From contig NZ_BAABFN010000002.1 of NCBI RefSeq assembly GCF_039541075.1, positions 186,001 to 250,000 of the forward strand: a stretch of 64,000 nucleotides of DNA, read 5' to 3'. The translations under genes were made by a program, and so were the position numbers. Positions 7,910 through 16,251 of the stretch are shown here, in pieces. The notes under the pieces were generated by a model. The model saw only the letters and a program-made list of their open reading frames with translations. It did not search any database and was not told the origin of the DNA. Position 1 is the first letter of the stretch. Every line of letters starts with the position of its first letter. The stretch is from Compostibacter hankyongensis (GTDB taxonomy: Bacteria; Bacteroidota; Bacteroidia; Chitinophagales; Chitinophagaceae).

Positions 7910-10594
7910 CTAAGGTCGCTTTGGGCGGGCAGGAGGGGAGGTGCCGTTTTGCAGCCAGATATCGATGCGCGGGGTTTTCCAGGTATAGGGCTTGTCAATG
8001 ATATCCATATCTCCGTCGCCGTCGAGATCGGCCAGCCTGGCTTCATGAAAATCAAAGCCGGTTGAAAAAAGCGTTTTTCTGAAATGCCCCTTCCCGTCGC
8101 CGAAGAAGATAAAAGCATGGCCCTGCTGGTCGGGAACCGGTGAGTCCTCGGTCCATTGGGACATTTCAGCGGCAAAGATATCCAGGTTTCCGTCGTGGTC
8201 AATATCCGCTACATCCAGGCTGTGGCAATGGATCAGAGGCGTATCGATCAGACGGTGCGGTTGCCAGCTTGTGGGAATTTGCGGATCGCCGGTGCAGGAA
8301 TACCATTCCAGATAACCGCTTCCGTCTCCGGGTGAGACAACGATCTGGCTGGTTTTCCCGGGCATGAATTTCCCTGTGGCTACCCGGCCGCCGGCTTCAC
8401 CAAAACGCACGGGGATAAACTTTCCCTGGCCCTTGTACTTGAACCAATAGTTTCCGGCCAGAAGATCCGTATGTCCGTCTCCGTCGATATCTGCGGCTGC
8501 GGTCCCTTCGGGATACCAGGAGTTTTGTGCGCCGGCAGGCCCTTTAAAGACAACCTGCAGGGGCCAGGGAGACCGGGTGGCATCATGCGGGATTGAAGTG
8601 AGAAAGAGTGTTTTACTGCCCTGGTTCCAGAAGGCAAGCTGAGGGGTTCCGGTTTGCATAAAGTCGCCCCATACCTGGTCATGATGTTGTTTTCCGCCGC
8701 TGTTTTTGATAATATGACGTTTCCAGCCTGCGGAAGGAGCGTAATGCGGAAAGGGATTTTCCCACCACCAGAGCTGGTTGCTCTGCCAGTCGCCCCCCAA
8801 CACGAGGTCAGGATCGCCGTCGCCATCGATATCGTATACGGCTCCTCCCGCTTCAATGGTCAGGAAGCTGCTGTCGATCACATATCGTTTCCATGCTCCG
8901 TTCATCCTCCGGTACCAGACCAGGGCGGGAGCCTGTTGCCGGAAGCCCATGATAAAATCATTTATCCCATCGTGGTCAAAATCATGAACCACCAGGGCCG
9001 TCTGTTGGGTGCTTTTACCGGGAACGGGCAGATCTCCGCTGACGGAGGAAAGGTGCTTCCACCCGGTATGTTGCGCAGATGGCAGGAGAGGAGCCGGCTT
9101 TTTGATTACAAAACAGGAAGAAGGAGCGCGGGGATCATCAAATACGCTGTCGAGCCGTATGACATGAGATGCATTATTCAGTACCATAACCGGTTTCGAA
9201 GCCGGGGAGTAGCGCGGCCAGCTTTTTCCGGCTATTGCTCCCGGTGTTCCATGCCTGATAAAATGTACCCAGGCCTGATGAACCTGCCGGCCGACCTGAA
9301 GTGCTGCCGGAGTAAAAGCATGCCGTTCGGGCAGGAACCAGACAAAGGGAAGCTCGTCGGCATGCGTAGCTGGCCGGCCGTCGCTGCGGTAATCAAAACG
9401 GTACATCCAGACATGATCGCCGGTGCTGGCCAGTTGGGTTGCCAGCCGGTAAGCATGCATCTGGTACATGTATTGTGAAAGGGTAGCGGTAGCGGCGGCC
9501 GTCCTGTCTTTGCCCGGCATGTGCCGGTAGGTGGACAGGACATAGCGGAAATTATCTCCAAACCAGGCCTGCAGCACAGTAGTATCCGGATGAAACAGCC
9601 GTTTATCCATGTCCATGAACAGCCGGCTTTCTTCCCGGTTGGTGCCGATCAGAAAACGGATGCCGGAGGGAGGATGTTTTTTGAGATATGAATAAGGATC
9701 GTCGTTTATGATCTGTCCGTCGATAACCGGTCCGAAGTAATTGGTAGCCTGGGCGCCCTGGCAGACTTTTCCCTGTGCGGCGATCAGCTTTTCAGCGGGC
9801 ATGCTGAGCAAGGCGCGGGGATCCCGGATATTGAGCGCTTCCATAAACCGTTGCCGGATGGCTTTTGCCGTGACGGTATCCCGGATACATTGCAGACCTC
9901 CGCTTTCGAGGATCAGCTGCGAGAAGTAATTTCTTGCTTCAGGAGCAACGGCCAAGGTGGAGGCCAGCTTCGCCCCGGCGGATTCGCCCATAACGGTGAC
10001 CTTTGAAGGATCGCCGCCAAAGCGGCGGATATTTTTGCTGATCCATTTCAGCGCCATGATGCAATCCAGCAGACCGTTATTACCCGAGGAGCGATAGGCA
10101 GGGTCGAGGTCGTCAAGATACAGGAAGCCAAATATGCCCAGGCGGTAGTTGATCGTTATCGTGATGATGCTGTCCCGGTCGGCGAAGGCATGACCGTCTT
10201 CGCCCATCCCGGCACCCGCCAGCATGGCGCCGCCGTGGATCCAGACCAGGACCGGCAGGTTGGCGGAAAGCTTGGGAGTATAGATGTTGAGCGTAAGACA
10301 GTTTTCGTTTCCTTTCAGCGGGTGCTGAGATTCGCCGTATTGGGCAGCGGGGCTTCCGAACTTTTCGCAGGAGAGCGTATCGTTCCAGGACTCGGGTGGT
10401 TGCGGCGGTTTGAAGCGGAGCTTGCCGGTGGGCGGCTGCGCATAGGGGATGCCTTTGAAGACGAACGCATTGTTTTCGCGGCTGCCGCGTATCAGCCCGT
10501 CATTAAGCCTGACCAGGGTCGTTTGGGCCGCTACGGTCAGGGACGTTGCCGGCAGCAATAACCATGAGAAAAGGATGAAGACATGTTTTTTCAT
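7910..10594 (-). CDS. Secreted carboxylesterase type B fused to FG-GAP/VCBS repeats
   Basis: An 894-residue exported two-part protein. Residues 1-24 are a signal peptide ending VAAQ. Residues about 25-500 are a type B carboxylesterase with the nucleophile motif GESAGA (Ser205), acid region GTNREES (about 318-324), His411 in THADELPFVW and the oxyanion segment WIHGGAM. From about residue 530 to the end come at least five FG-GAP-like units with calcium-binding motifs such as DIDGDGDPD, DIDGDGHTD, DIDHDGNLD and DLDGDGDMD, which usually fold as a beta-propeller. Stand-alone family members end near residue 500-550, so the propeller is an added module, perhaps for binding a polymer. It overlaps the upstream acetyltransferase by ATGA, so translation is coupled. 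The substrate is unknown. Confidence 0.92.
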   Translation of the reverse strand: MKKHVFILFSWLLLPATSLTVAAQTTLVRLNDGLIRGSRENNAFVFKGIPYAQPPTGKLRFKPPQPPESWNDTLSCEKFGSPAAQYGESQHPLKGNENCLTLNIYTPKLSANLPVLVWIHGGAMLAGAGMGEDGHAFADRDSIITITINYRLGIFGFLYLDDLDPAYRSSGNNGLLDCIMALKWISKNIRRFGGDPSKVTVMGESAGAKLASTLAVAPEARNYFSQLILESGGLQCIRDTVTAKAIRQRFMEALNIRDPRALLSMPAEKLIAAQGKVCQGAQATNYFGPVIDGQIINDDPYSYLKKHPPSGIRFLIGTNREESRLFMDMDKRLFHPDTTVLQAWFGDNFRYVLSTYRHMPGKDRTAAATATLSQYMYQMHAYRLATQLASTGDHVWMYRFDYRSDGRPATHADELPFVWFLPERHAFTPAALQVGRQVHQAWVHFIRHGTPGAIAGKSWPRYSPASKPVMVLNNASHVIRLDSVFDDPRAPSSCFVIKKPAPLLPSAQHTGWKHLSSVSGDLPVPGKSTQQTALVVHDFDHDGINDFIMGFRQQAPALVWYRRMNGAWKRYVIDSSFLTIEAGGAVYDIDGDGDPDLVLGGDWQSNQLWWWENPFPHYAPSAGWKRHIIKNSGGKQHHDQVWGDFMQTGTPQLAFWNQGSKTLFLTSIPHDATRSPWPLQVVFKGPAGAQNSWYPEGTAAADIDGDGHTDLLAGNYWFKYKGQGKFIPVRFGEAGGRVATGKFMPGKTSQIVVSPGDGSGYLEWYSCTGDPQIPTSWQPHRLIDTPLIHCHSLDVADIDHDGNLDIFAAEMSQWTEDSPVPDQQGHAFIFFGDGKGHFRKTLFSTGFDFHEARLADLDGDGDMDIIDKPYTWKTPRIDIWLQNGTSPPARPKRP

Positions 10595-11142
10595 ATCGAA
10601 CGAAGAACTTTGGCCGGATTTCCTCCGACAAGGGTATTGGGAGGGACATCCCTGGTGACTACCGAACCCGCTGCAACCACTGAGTTCTCGCCGATGGTTA
10701 CGCCGCCGATAATCGTTGCGCCGGCGGCGATCCAGACATTTCTTTCGATCACGACGGGCTTTGCGACGACAAAGGCGCGCCGCTGAGCCGGTTCCAGGGG
10801 ATGGCCGGACGTGAGGATGCTTACATTCGGCCCGATCATCACATCGTCGGCAATATCGAGCCCGCCAAGGTCATAGAAGGTACAATTCTGATTGATAAAA
10901 ACATTGCGTCCCAGACGGATATCGGTTCCACCGGTTGTGTAGAAGGGCGGGATCAGTAAAAAGCCGTCGTCGACCTTTTTGCCAATGAGGTGGCTGAACA
11001 AGGCCCGGATCTCATCCGCATCGTCGAACGTCAAACGGTTAAGATTAGCGGTGATCGCCATAGCGCGTTTGACGCTGGCCTGCATGGCTGCCGATTCCGG
11101 CGTTCTCCTGGGAATTATCTTGGTGCGACCGTCATTTACCAT
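10591..11142 (-). CDS. Maltose/galactoside-type O-acetyltransferase (left-handed beta-helix)
   Basis: A 183-residue acetyl-CoA-dependent sugar O-acetyltransferase. Hexapeptide repeats run from about residue 70 to the end (IRLGRNVFINQNCTF, LDIADDVMIGPNVSI, VVIERNVWIAAGATIIGGV, TIGENSVVAAGSVVT). The catalytic His is in ILTSGHPL, and the C-terminal VGGNPAKVLR loop is diagnostic of the LacA/Maa/NodL group. The N-terminal helical segment is longer than in Maa, so the true start could be the later in-frame Met of MQASVKRAM. Its stop overlaps the start of the secreted carboxylesterase (ATGA at 10591-10594), pairing an acetyl-adding enzyme with a possible ester-removing one. Confidence 0.9.
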   Translation of the reverse strand: MVNDGRTKIIPRRTPESAAMQASVKRAMAITANLNRLTFDDADEIRALFSHLIGKKVDDGFLLIPPFYTTGGTDIRLGRNVFINQNCTFYDLGGLDIADDVMIGPNVSILTSGHPLEPAQRRAFVVAKPVVIERNVWIAAGATIIGGVTIGENSVVAAGSVVTRDVPPNTLVGGNPAKVLRSI

Positions 11143-11591
11143 TGCTCAAATTCAGGATTTGTCATGAGCTCAAGGTATAAAATAAAGTCTATATCGTTTC
11201 AGGAATGCTCCCTGCCGCCATTACGAGATATAGAATCTTCTGCGAGTTTTACGGCGGAGGGGTTCGCCCCGGAACATCCGGCCATAAAAGGCTGGCCTCA
11301 CTTATGCGGAAAGAGATGATCTCTATTGTTGAGTACCAAAGGTGCATGAAGGGGATGAGCGAAATTACAAGTCGCTCGGATAGAATGGTATTGACGAGGC
11401 TTAATCATAAACATTACTTAACATAATATTAATTATAGGACAAATTTATTGCAGAAATATTGATTTTTAAGAGGACTATCCATACCTGTCGTATTCGGCC
11501 ACTGATATTGTCGTATTTGCCCTGTAATGACACCATATTTGTTGACGAGATTTGTATCTTAATAAAACATCAACAAAAAAATTAAAAGAAA
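11143..11591. other. 449-bp intergenic region, AT-rich on its right half
   Basis: No convincing gene. The left half has GC-rich sequence without start signals. The right half is AT-rich and holds the direct repeat described at 11487-11522 and the leader of the VOC gene (AAAAAAATTAAAAGAAA just before its ATG). Confidence 0.5.
11487..11522 (+). promoter_or_regulatory. Direct-repeat operator, AraC-type spacing
   Basis: Two copies of TGTCGTATTYGSCC (11487-11500 and 11509-11522) repeat exactly 22 bases apart, two turns of the helix on the same face, about 70 bases before the VOC start. This arrangement is typical of tandem AraC-family activator sites. Which regulator binds is unknown. Confidence 0.55.
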
Positions 11592-12014
11592 ATGTTATAC
11601 TGTACGCCTTTCCTTTTGTTTGATGGAAATTGTGCTGAGGCAATGACCTTCTATCATGAATGTTTTGGCGGTGAGTTGACGCTTACCAAACTTGGTGATA
11701 GTCCTATGAAAGACATGTTGCCACCTGAAAAGCACGACAGAATTATCAATGCGTATCTGAAAAGTGGCGATATTGAAATATCAGCCACAGATTGGATGGC
11801 TTCTCCTGATTTTGAACCGATAAAAGGCAATACGTTTGCCATATTCATTATTGGAAAAACATTTGACGAACTAAGCACAGTTTTTGATAAACTCAGGGAC
11901 GGAAACAATAATGAAAGGCTACAGGAATTACATGAACTGCCATTTGGAATATATGGGCAGTTTTACGATAAATATGGTATTCAGTGGATTTTTAAGGGAG
12001 AAAAGGAAAAATAA
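11592..12014 (+). CDS. VOC superfamily (PhnB-like) protein
   Basis: A 140-residue protein with the paired beta-alpha-beta-beta-beta fold of the vicinal oxygen chelate superfamily, PhnB-like branch. It shows TPFLLFDGNCAEAMTFYHECFGGEL at the N-terminus and YGQFYDKYGIQWIF at the end. Members include antibiotic-binding proteins and uncharacterised stress proteins; the reaction cannot be told from sequence. It is AT-rich compared with flanking genes and has a direct-repeat operator upstream. It converges with the sulfatase gene, 18 bases apart. Confidence 0.9.
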   Translation: MLYCTPFLLFDGNCAEAMTFYHECFGGELTLTKLGDSPMKDMLPPEKHDRIINAYLKSGDIEISATDWMASPDFEPIKGNTFAIFIIGKTFDELSTVFDKLRDGNNNERLQELHELPFGIYGQFYDKYGIQWIFKGEKEK

Positions 12015-12032
12015 TTTTAGGAAAGTCAATAA

Positions 12033-13703
12033 CTATTTACCTACAACATGGCTTTTATTAATAATGCTGTCCGCCCAGGCCGGCCTTGGGAATTCTCTCA
12101 TAGGGCCATAGCGCCTGTAGCTCTCCCATACATCAGGCGTTTCTCCGAGACGGGGATCATGCGTTTCTTTTAGTTTTTGTTTTAGTACCGAAGAAAGATG
12201 TGCTTTGATCTTATCATAATGGGGATCTCCCGCCAGGTTATAAAGGCAATAAGGGTCTTTCTGAATATCATATAACATTTCTTCCGGAAATTTCCCAAAT
12301 GATAAATTAAATAAAGAAATACTGTTTTCTGCTTGTTTAGCCGATCCTGCACTTTTCGACGGCACCTCAATGCTCTGGCTTAAAGAGGGATCATCCCGGT
12401 GTTGGATCATGTATGTTTTTGTCGGGGAACCGTCAATGTCCTCATAGGCCCAGTCCAGCGTATCACGCACAATTTTTTTTGGTGCGCCTGCCGGGTACCG
12501 CTCCGGCTTTAAATTCCATACATACAGATAGTGATCTGTCCTTACGGCCCGTTCCGGATACCCCAGGGTATGCCATCTTGCATCTGAATGGCGCTCTCTC
12601 CCGAAAAAGACATATTTACGGGCAGGATCGGTGACACCGGATCTCCCGTTTTCAAAAATATTGAGTAAGCTCTTTCCCTGCGTATTGGAAATGGTGTCTT
12701 TTACCCCGGCAGCTTCCAGTATAGTAGGGAGAATATCCACCGCGCAAACCAGGTCATTCACAGTTCGGCCCGGGTTTTTAATATGGTCCTTCCATAAAAT
12801 GGCTAACGGCGTGTGCACTCCGGCTTCAAAGCTAAATGCCTTGGCACGGGGGAACGGCATGCCGTTATCTCCCATAAAAATGATAAGCGTATTATCTAAT
12901 TCACCCTCTTTCTTCAGCGCTTCCAAAGCTCTTCCCACCTGCATGTCAAACCAATTTATTTCAACGGCATAATCCAGGAAATCGCTTTTTGCCTCTTTGG
13001 TATCCGGCAGATACGGGGGCACCGTTACAGAAGATAATTTTCCGCCGCGCCTGATCCCGCTTCCTTTTTCATAGGGCCTGTGAGGCTCACGGCCGCCAAG
13101 CCAAAAACAAAAGGGCTTATTTTTATCTCTCTTCGAAAGGAACATTTGAAAGCTCGCTGCATAATTATCCATACTGATCCCATTTGCCCATCGCTTTTCG
13201 GGATAATTTTTAGTATACCTTTCTGCAGTATCCTCGTAAAGGATACCGGCAGGATTGGTTGCTCTTCCTCCATCTTCCCAACTTCCCGGCCCCCAGCCTT
13301 TGCCGGTATAACCCACCTGGTAACCGTGGTCTTTCAATATATCCGTATAGACCGGAAGACCTGCCGGAAAAATGCTGGCATGCGTTCCTGCGGGGCCTAT
13401 TTGCCATATGTGTTTTCCCGTCAAAATAGAAGCCCTCGAGGGAGAACATTGAGGCGCATCCACAAAAAAGCGAGTGAACAGTATACCCGCATGCGCGATG
13501 CTGTCAAAATTACGGGTATTCACAAACTTACAACCATAGGCCGAAGCATAAGGATATCCCTGGTCATCACTGATAACAAATAAGATATTGGGGCGTTTGC
13601 TTTGTCCGCTTGTATCTTTATGGACCATCGTATTACAGGAAAATAATCCGATAAATACAAAAGGATAAAACGTCCTCCGTTTTAATAGCCTGTCCAGTTT
13701 CAT
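12033..13703 (-). CDS. Sulfatase lipoprotein (type I, formylglycine)
   Basis: A 556-residue type I sulfatase, probably a surface or periplasmic lipoprotein: a short hydrophobic stretch ends in FIGLFSC (Cys23). The catalytic signature CSPSRASILTG is complete, with Cys86 as the residue converted to formylglycine by an anaerobic or aerobic maturase. The metal ligands are ISDDQG (Asp46-47) and MGDNGMPF further on. The overall pattern, including HIWQIGPAGTHASIFP, resembles heparan N-sulfatase-like (sulfamidase) members of family S1. ATG 13703 (MKLDRLLKRR) is preferred over GTG/ATG starts up to 18 bases upstream. No SusCD pair or glycoside hydrolase is adjacent, so the substrate is open. Confidence 0.92.
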   Translation of the reverse strand: MKLDRLLKRRTFYPFVFIGLFSCNTMVHKDTSGQSKRPNILFVISDDQGYPYASAYGCKFVNTRNFDSIAHAGILFTRFFVDAPQCSPSRASILTGKHIWQIGPAGTHASIFPAGLPVYTDILKDHGYQVGYTGKGWGPGSWEDGGRATNPAGILYEDTAERYTKNYPEKRWANGISMDNYAASFQMFLSKRDKNKPFCFWLGGREPHRPYEKGSGIRRGGKLSSVTVPPYLPDTKEAKSDFLDYAVEINWFDMQVGRALEALKKEGELDNTLIIFMGDNGMPFPRAKAFSFEAGVHTPLAILWKDHIKNPGRTVNDLVCAVDILPTILEAAGVKDTISNTQGKSLLNIFENGRSGVTDPARKYVFFGRERHSDARWHTLGYPERAVRTDHYLYVWNLKPERYPAGAPKKIVRDTLDWAYEDIDGSPTKTYMIQHRDDPSLSQSIEVPSKSAGSAKQAENSISLFNLSFGKFPEEMLYDIQKDPYCLYNLAGDPHYDKIKAHLSSVLKQKLKETHDPRLGETPDVWESYRRYGPMREFPRPAWADSIINKSHVVGK

Positions 13704-13927
13704 TTTTAACATAATAACCATTGGAATTTTCTTATGCTGATCTAATCCAACTATATTTATTTTCCAGGTAGTTTCTCCTGTGGCGGAAGGTTGCTTTCAG
13801 CTCCTGAATATCCTATATTTTGATTTATAAGCTTTCCCGAAATTCGGCCACAAGAATTAGAGTTGAGAGGACCGCATCAGTCACCGGGGTATCTTTCTCC
13901 AGTCAAATATGCCGAACAGTGTTATTT

Positions 13928-14479
13928 TTATTCGGTTTTCGGTTCATAGTAAAGAATTACAGCACCACCGGTAAAGGTTTTAGTTTTCACGAGTTTAAGA
14001 ATAGTCCTGTCGTTTATGTTTTCAAATAAAGGCAAACCATTTCCTGCAACAACCGGATGGATACAAATTTGGTATTGGTCAATCAAGTTAAGGTTCATCA
14101 ATTGTATAATTAAACTGCGGCTGCCAATAAAAATGTCGTTTCCTGATTGCTGCTTGAGTTCTAAAACAGTTTCTTTTAAATCACGATTTGCTATGGTTGC
14201 ACTTTTCCAATCTACATTTTTAAGCGTATGAGAGAAAATGATCTTTGGAATTTTGTCAATTGCCTTGGCAAAGTCGTTCATTGATTTTTCTTCCGACGGA
14301 TTTTCTAAAAACGTTCGCCAAAATTCCATAAGGTGATATGTTGTTCTGCCATATAAAATAGCCTCTCCCTGACCCAATAATTCTGTATAATGTTGATGTA
14401 TTTCTTCATCAGGCAACCCTGCTGTATGGTCGCAATATCCGTCTAATGTCATATTGAATGCTGCAATTACCTTTTTCAT
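13928..14479 (-). CDS. Dihydrofolate reductase family (RibD C-terminal-like) protein
   Basis: A 183-residue protein with the DHFR/RibD-C fold: KVIAAFNMTLDGYCD at the N-terminus, LLGQGEAILYGRTTYHLMEFW, KIIFSHTLKNVDW and NDIFIGSRSLIIQLMNLNLIDQYQICIHPV. Most relatives (YwjB/YyaP-like) are stand-alone NADPH-dependent reductases of unknown substrate. It is preceded by an AT-rich 240-base gap and read away from the sigma/SDR group. Confidence 0.9.
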   Translation of the reverse strand: MKKVIAAFNMTLDGYCDHTAGLPDEEIHQHYTELLGQGEAILYGRTTYHLMEFWRTFLENPSEEKSMNDFAKAIDKIPKIIFSHTLKNVDWKSATIANRDLKETVLELKQQSGNDIFIGSRSLIIQLMNLNLIDQYQICIHPVVAGNGLPLFENINDRTILKLVKTKTFTGGAVILYYEPKTE

Positions 14480-14720
14480 ATTTTGTTTTTATCATTAAGA
14501 AACTTTATAAGACTTGCCATACATCCTGTAATCTTGGGAAAGGGAAAATCTCTTTTTCGGAATATGGAACAAAAGCACGCATTAATTCTGTTAGAGACGA
14601 AAGGTTATAGATCGGGAGTGAGGTTGGTTAAGTATAAAAAGAACAAATAACTGATAAATAGAGCCCCTCCCCTTCTTTTTGTTATGGTAAATTTTTCAAA
14701 AAACAGGTTTTAACGATAGC

Positions 14721-15140
14721 TTAAGAAAGCAAGATATCGATTTCGCAGAACTTTTCCTTTAACAGACTCAAAGCAAAAGCTGCAGCGGAAGCCGCAAATA
14801 CAGAATAATCAAGCGGAGCTTTGATGCTGATTGAGAAAGTCATTGCAAGGCCGAACAAAAGCAATAGCCATCCAGTCAGTTTGGCAAACAATTCAGTTTT
14901 ATAACCGACTATCAGACAAAGCGCAAAAACGGTTTCCGCTGCCGTTGCAATTCCCCCGATTACAGGAATGATGGCCGCCGGAAACCAGGGATTAAGGGAT
15001 TGGGTATATTCCAAAAACGCATTCCAATTCCCCCAGGACGACACTTCCTTGTACCATATACCGAACCTGTCTGCCACTGCGGACAGGAATCCGGCAGCAA
15101 TAGAAAGACGCAGAAAAAGTTTTATGATTTTTGCTTCCAT
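14721..15140 (-). CDS. DoxX-family membrane protein
   Basis: A 139-residue protein with four predicted membrane helices: FLRLSIAAGFLSAVADRFG, IIPVIGGIATAAETVFALCLIVG, KLTGWLLLLFGLAMTFSISI and FAASAAAFALSLL. The SAVADRFGIW element and topology fit the DoxX family, small inner-membrane proteins that may shuttle electrons or act in sulfur or redox metabolism. It is divergent from an SDR gene with a 213-base shared upstream region, which may be a common control region. Confidence 0.85.
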   Translation of the reverse strand: MEAKIIKLFLRLSIAAGFLSAVADRFGIWYKEVSSWGNWNAFLEYTQSLNPWFPAAIIPVIGGIATAAETVFALCLIVGYKTELFAKLTGWLLLLFGLAMTFSISIKAPLDYSVFAASAAAFALSLLKEKFCEIDILLS

Positions 15141-15353
15141 GGTTAAAATATATAGGATTCTTTCAATATAAAAAGTCAGCGAAAAATAAAGATATTACCT
15201 ACAGAAAAGGAAATTTTTATTTCTCCGGATTTGTCGCCATGCCTAAAAGTATAAAGAATATTTATAATCAATAAATTATGATCCGATATTTATTTTTTGA
15301 GAAGTCCCGACCGTTTTGCCCGGCTCATTCGTCAAAAGATAAATGTAAACAAA

Positions 15354-16157
15354 ATGAAAAATCTAAAAGACAAAGTAGCCGTTGTATTTGCCGCATCCGG
15401 TGATATCGCGGGAGCTGTTGCTCAATCGTTTTCTCAACATGGGGCAAAGGTATATGTTACCGCCCGGAACCTTGATGCCGTAAAGGCATTGGCCCGAGAA
15501 ATCAAAGCCGGCGGCGGAAGTGCGGAAGCCGCCAAAGTTGATGCGCTGAATGAAACCGAAATTGACCTCTTTTTAAAGAAAGTCGTTTCAGACCATGGAA
15601 AGTTGGATATTGTATTCAACGGTATCGGGGCCGATTATAGTGAGATGGGCGGGCGTCCACCTACAACAACAGCCACTTTTGAACAATTTATGGCCCCGAT
15701 GGAAAGGATATGCGGGTCACAGTTTCTTACTTCGAGGGTAGCGGCAAAGTATATGATGCAAACGCAATCCGAAGGAACTATTTTGCTTTTAACAGCAGCA
15801 TTATCAAGGAGCAAAATGCCCAATTTAGCAGGCATCACGGCTGCCAGTGCAGCGGTTGAAGGCATGACACGGGTGATGGCCGCAGAATGGGGCGGGAATG
15901 GTATAAAAGTGATCTGCATTTGTCCCGGTGCCTTAATGGAAACAAAAAGGATCTCCGGATGGATCAATGCTTTTGCAAAAGAGCACGAAATACCTGCGGA
16001 TCAATTAGTCATGCAGTATAAGGCTTTTGATATATTAAAGACGAGCCCGACATTAAAACAAGTGGGTGAAACGGCGGCTTTTCTTGCCTCTGAAACAGGG
16101 ACGGTCTTCAACAGCCATGTTGTCGATGTCGATTGTGGTAAGTTGAACATTTTATGA
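15354..16157 (+). CDS. SDR-family protein lacking the catalytic Tyr and Lys
   Basis: A 267-residue protein of the short-chain dehydrogenase/reductase fold. The start at 15354 (MKNLKDKVAVVF) puts the first strand at the N-terminus. The nucleotide-binding loop reads FAASGDIAGAVAQSF, unlike the usual TGxxxGIG. The usual YxxxK is absent: in the aligned segment PNLAGITAASAAVEG the Tyr position is Ile161 and the Lys position is Ser165. The following ICPGALMET cofactor segment is conserved. So it may be a non-canonical reductase or a binding protein. It is followed by a strong terminator. Confidence 0.85.
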   Translation: MKNLKDKVAVVFAASGDIAGAVAQSFSQHGAKVYVTARNLDAVKALAREIKAGGGSAEAAKVDALNETEIDLFLKKVVSDHGKLDIVFNGIGADYSEMGGRPPTTTATFEQFMAPMERICGSQFLTSRVAAKYMMQTQSEGTILLLTAALSRSKMPNLAGITAASAAVEGMTRVMAAEWGGNGIKVICICPGALMETKRISGWINAFAKEHEIPADQLVMQYKAFDILKTSPTLKQVGETAAFLASETGTVFNSHVVDVDCGKLNIL

Positions 16158-16189
16158 TACATTAAGCATTTCTTTTATGGTACATTCGC

Positions 16190-16227
16190 GGTTGCAGCCC
16201 TCCGGCGGAAGGCTGCAACCTCATTTT
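16190..16227 (+). terminator. Rho-independent terminator of the SDR gene
   Basis: A perfect 10-bp stem GGTTGCAGCC / GGCTGCAACC (16190-16199 and 16211-16220) with an 11-base loop, followed by TCATTTTTAT. It starts 32 bases after the SDR stop and argues against the sigma gene starting upstream of it. Confidence 0.85.
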
Positions 16228-16251
16228 TATTCATGGATGAAATTGAATGGA

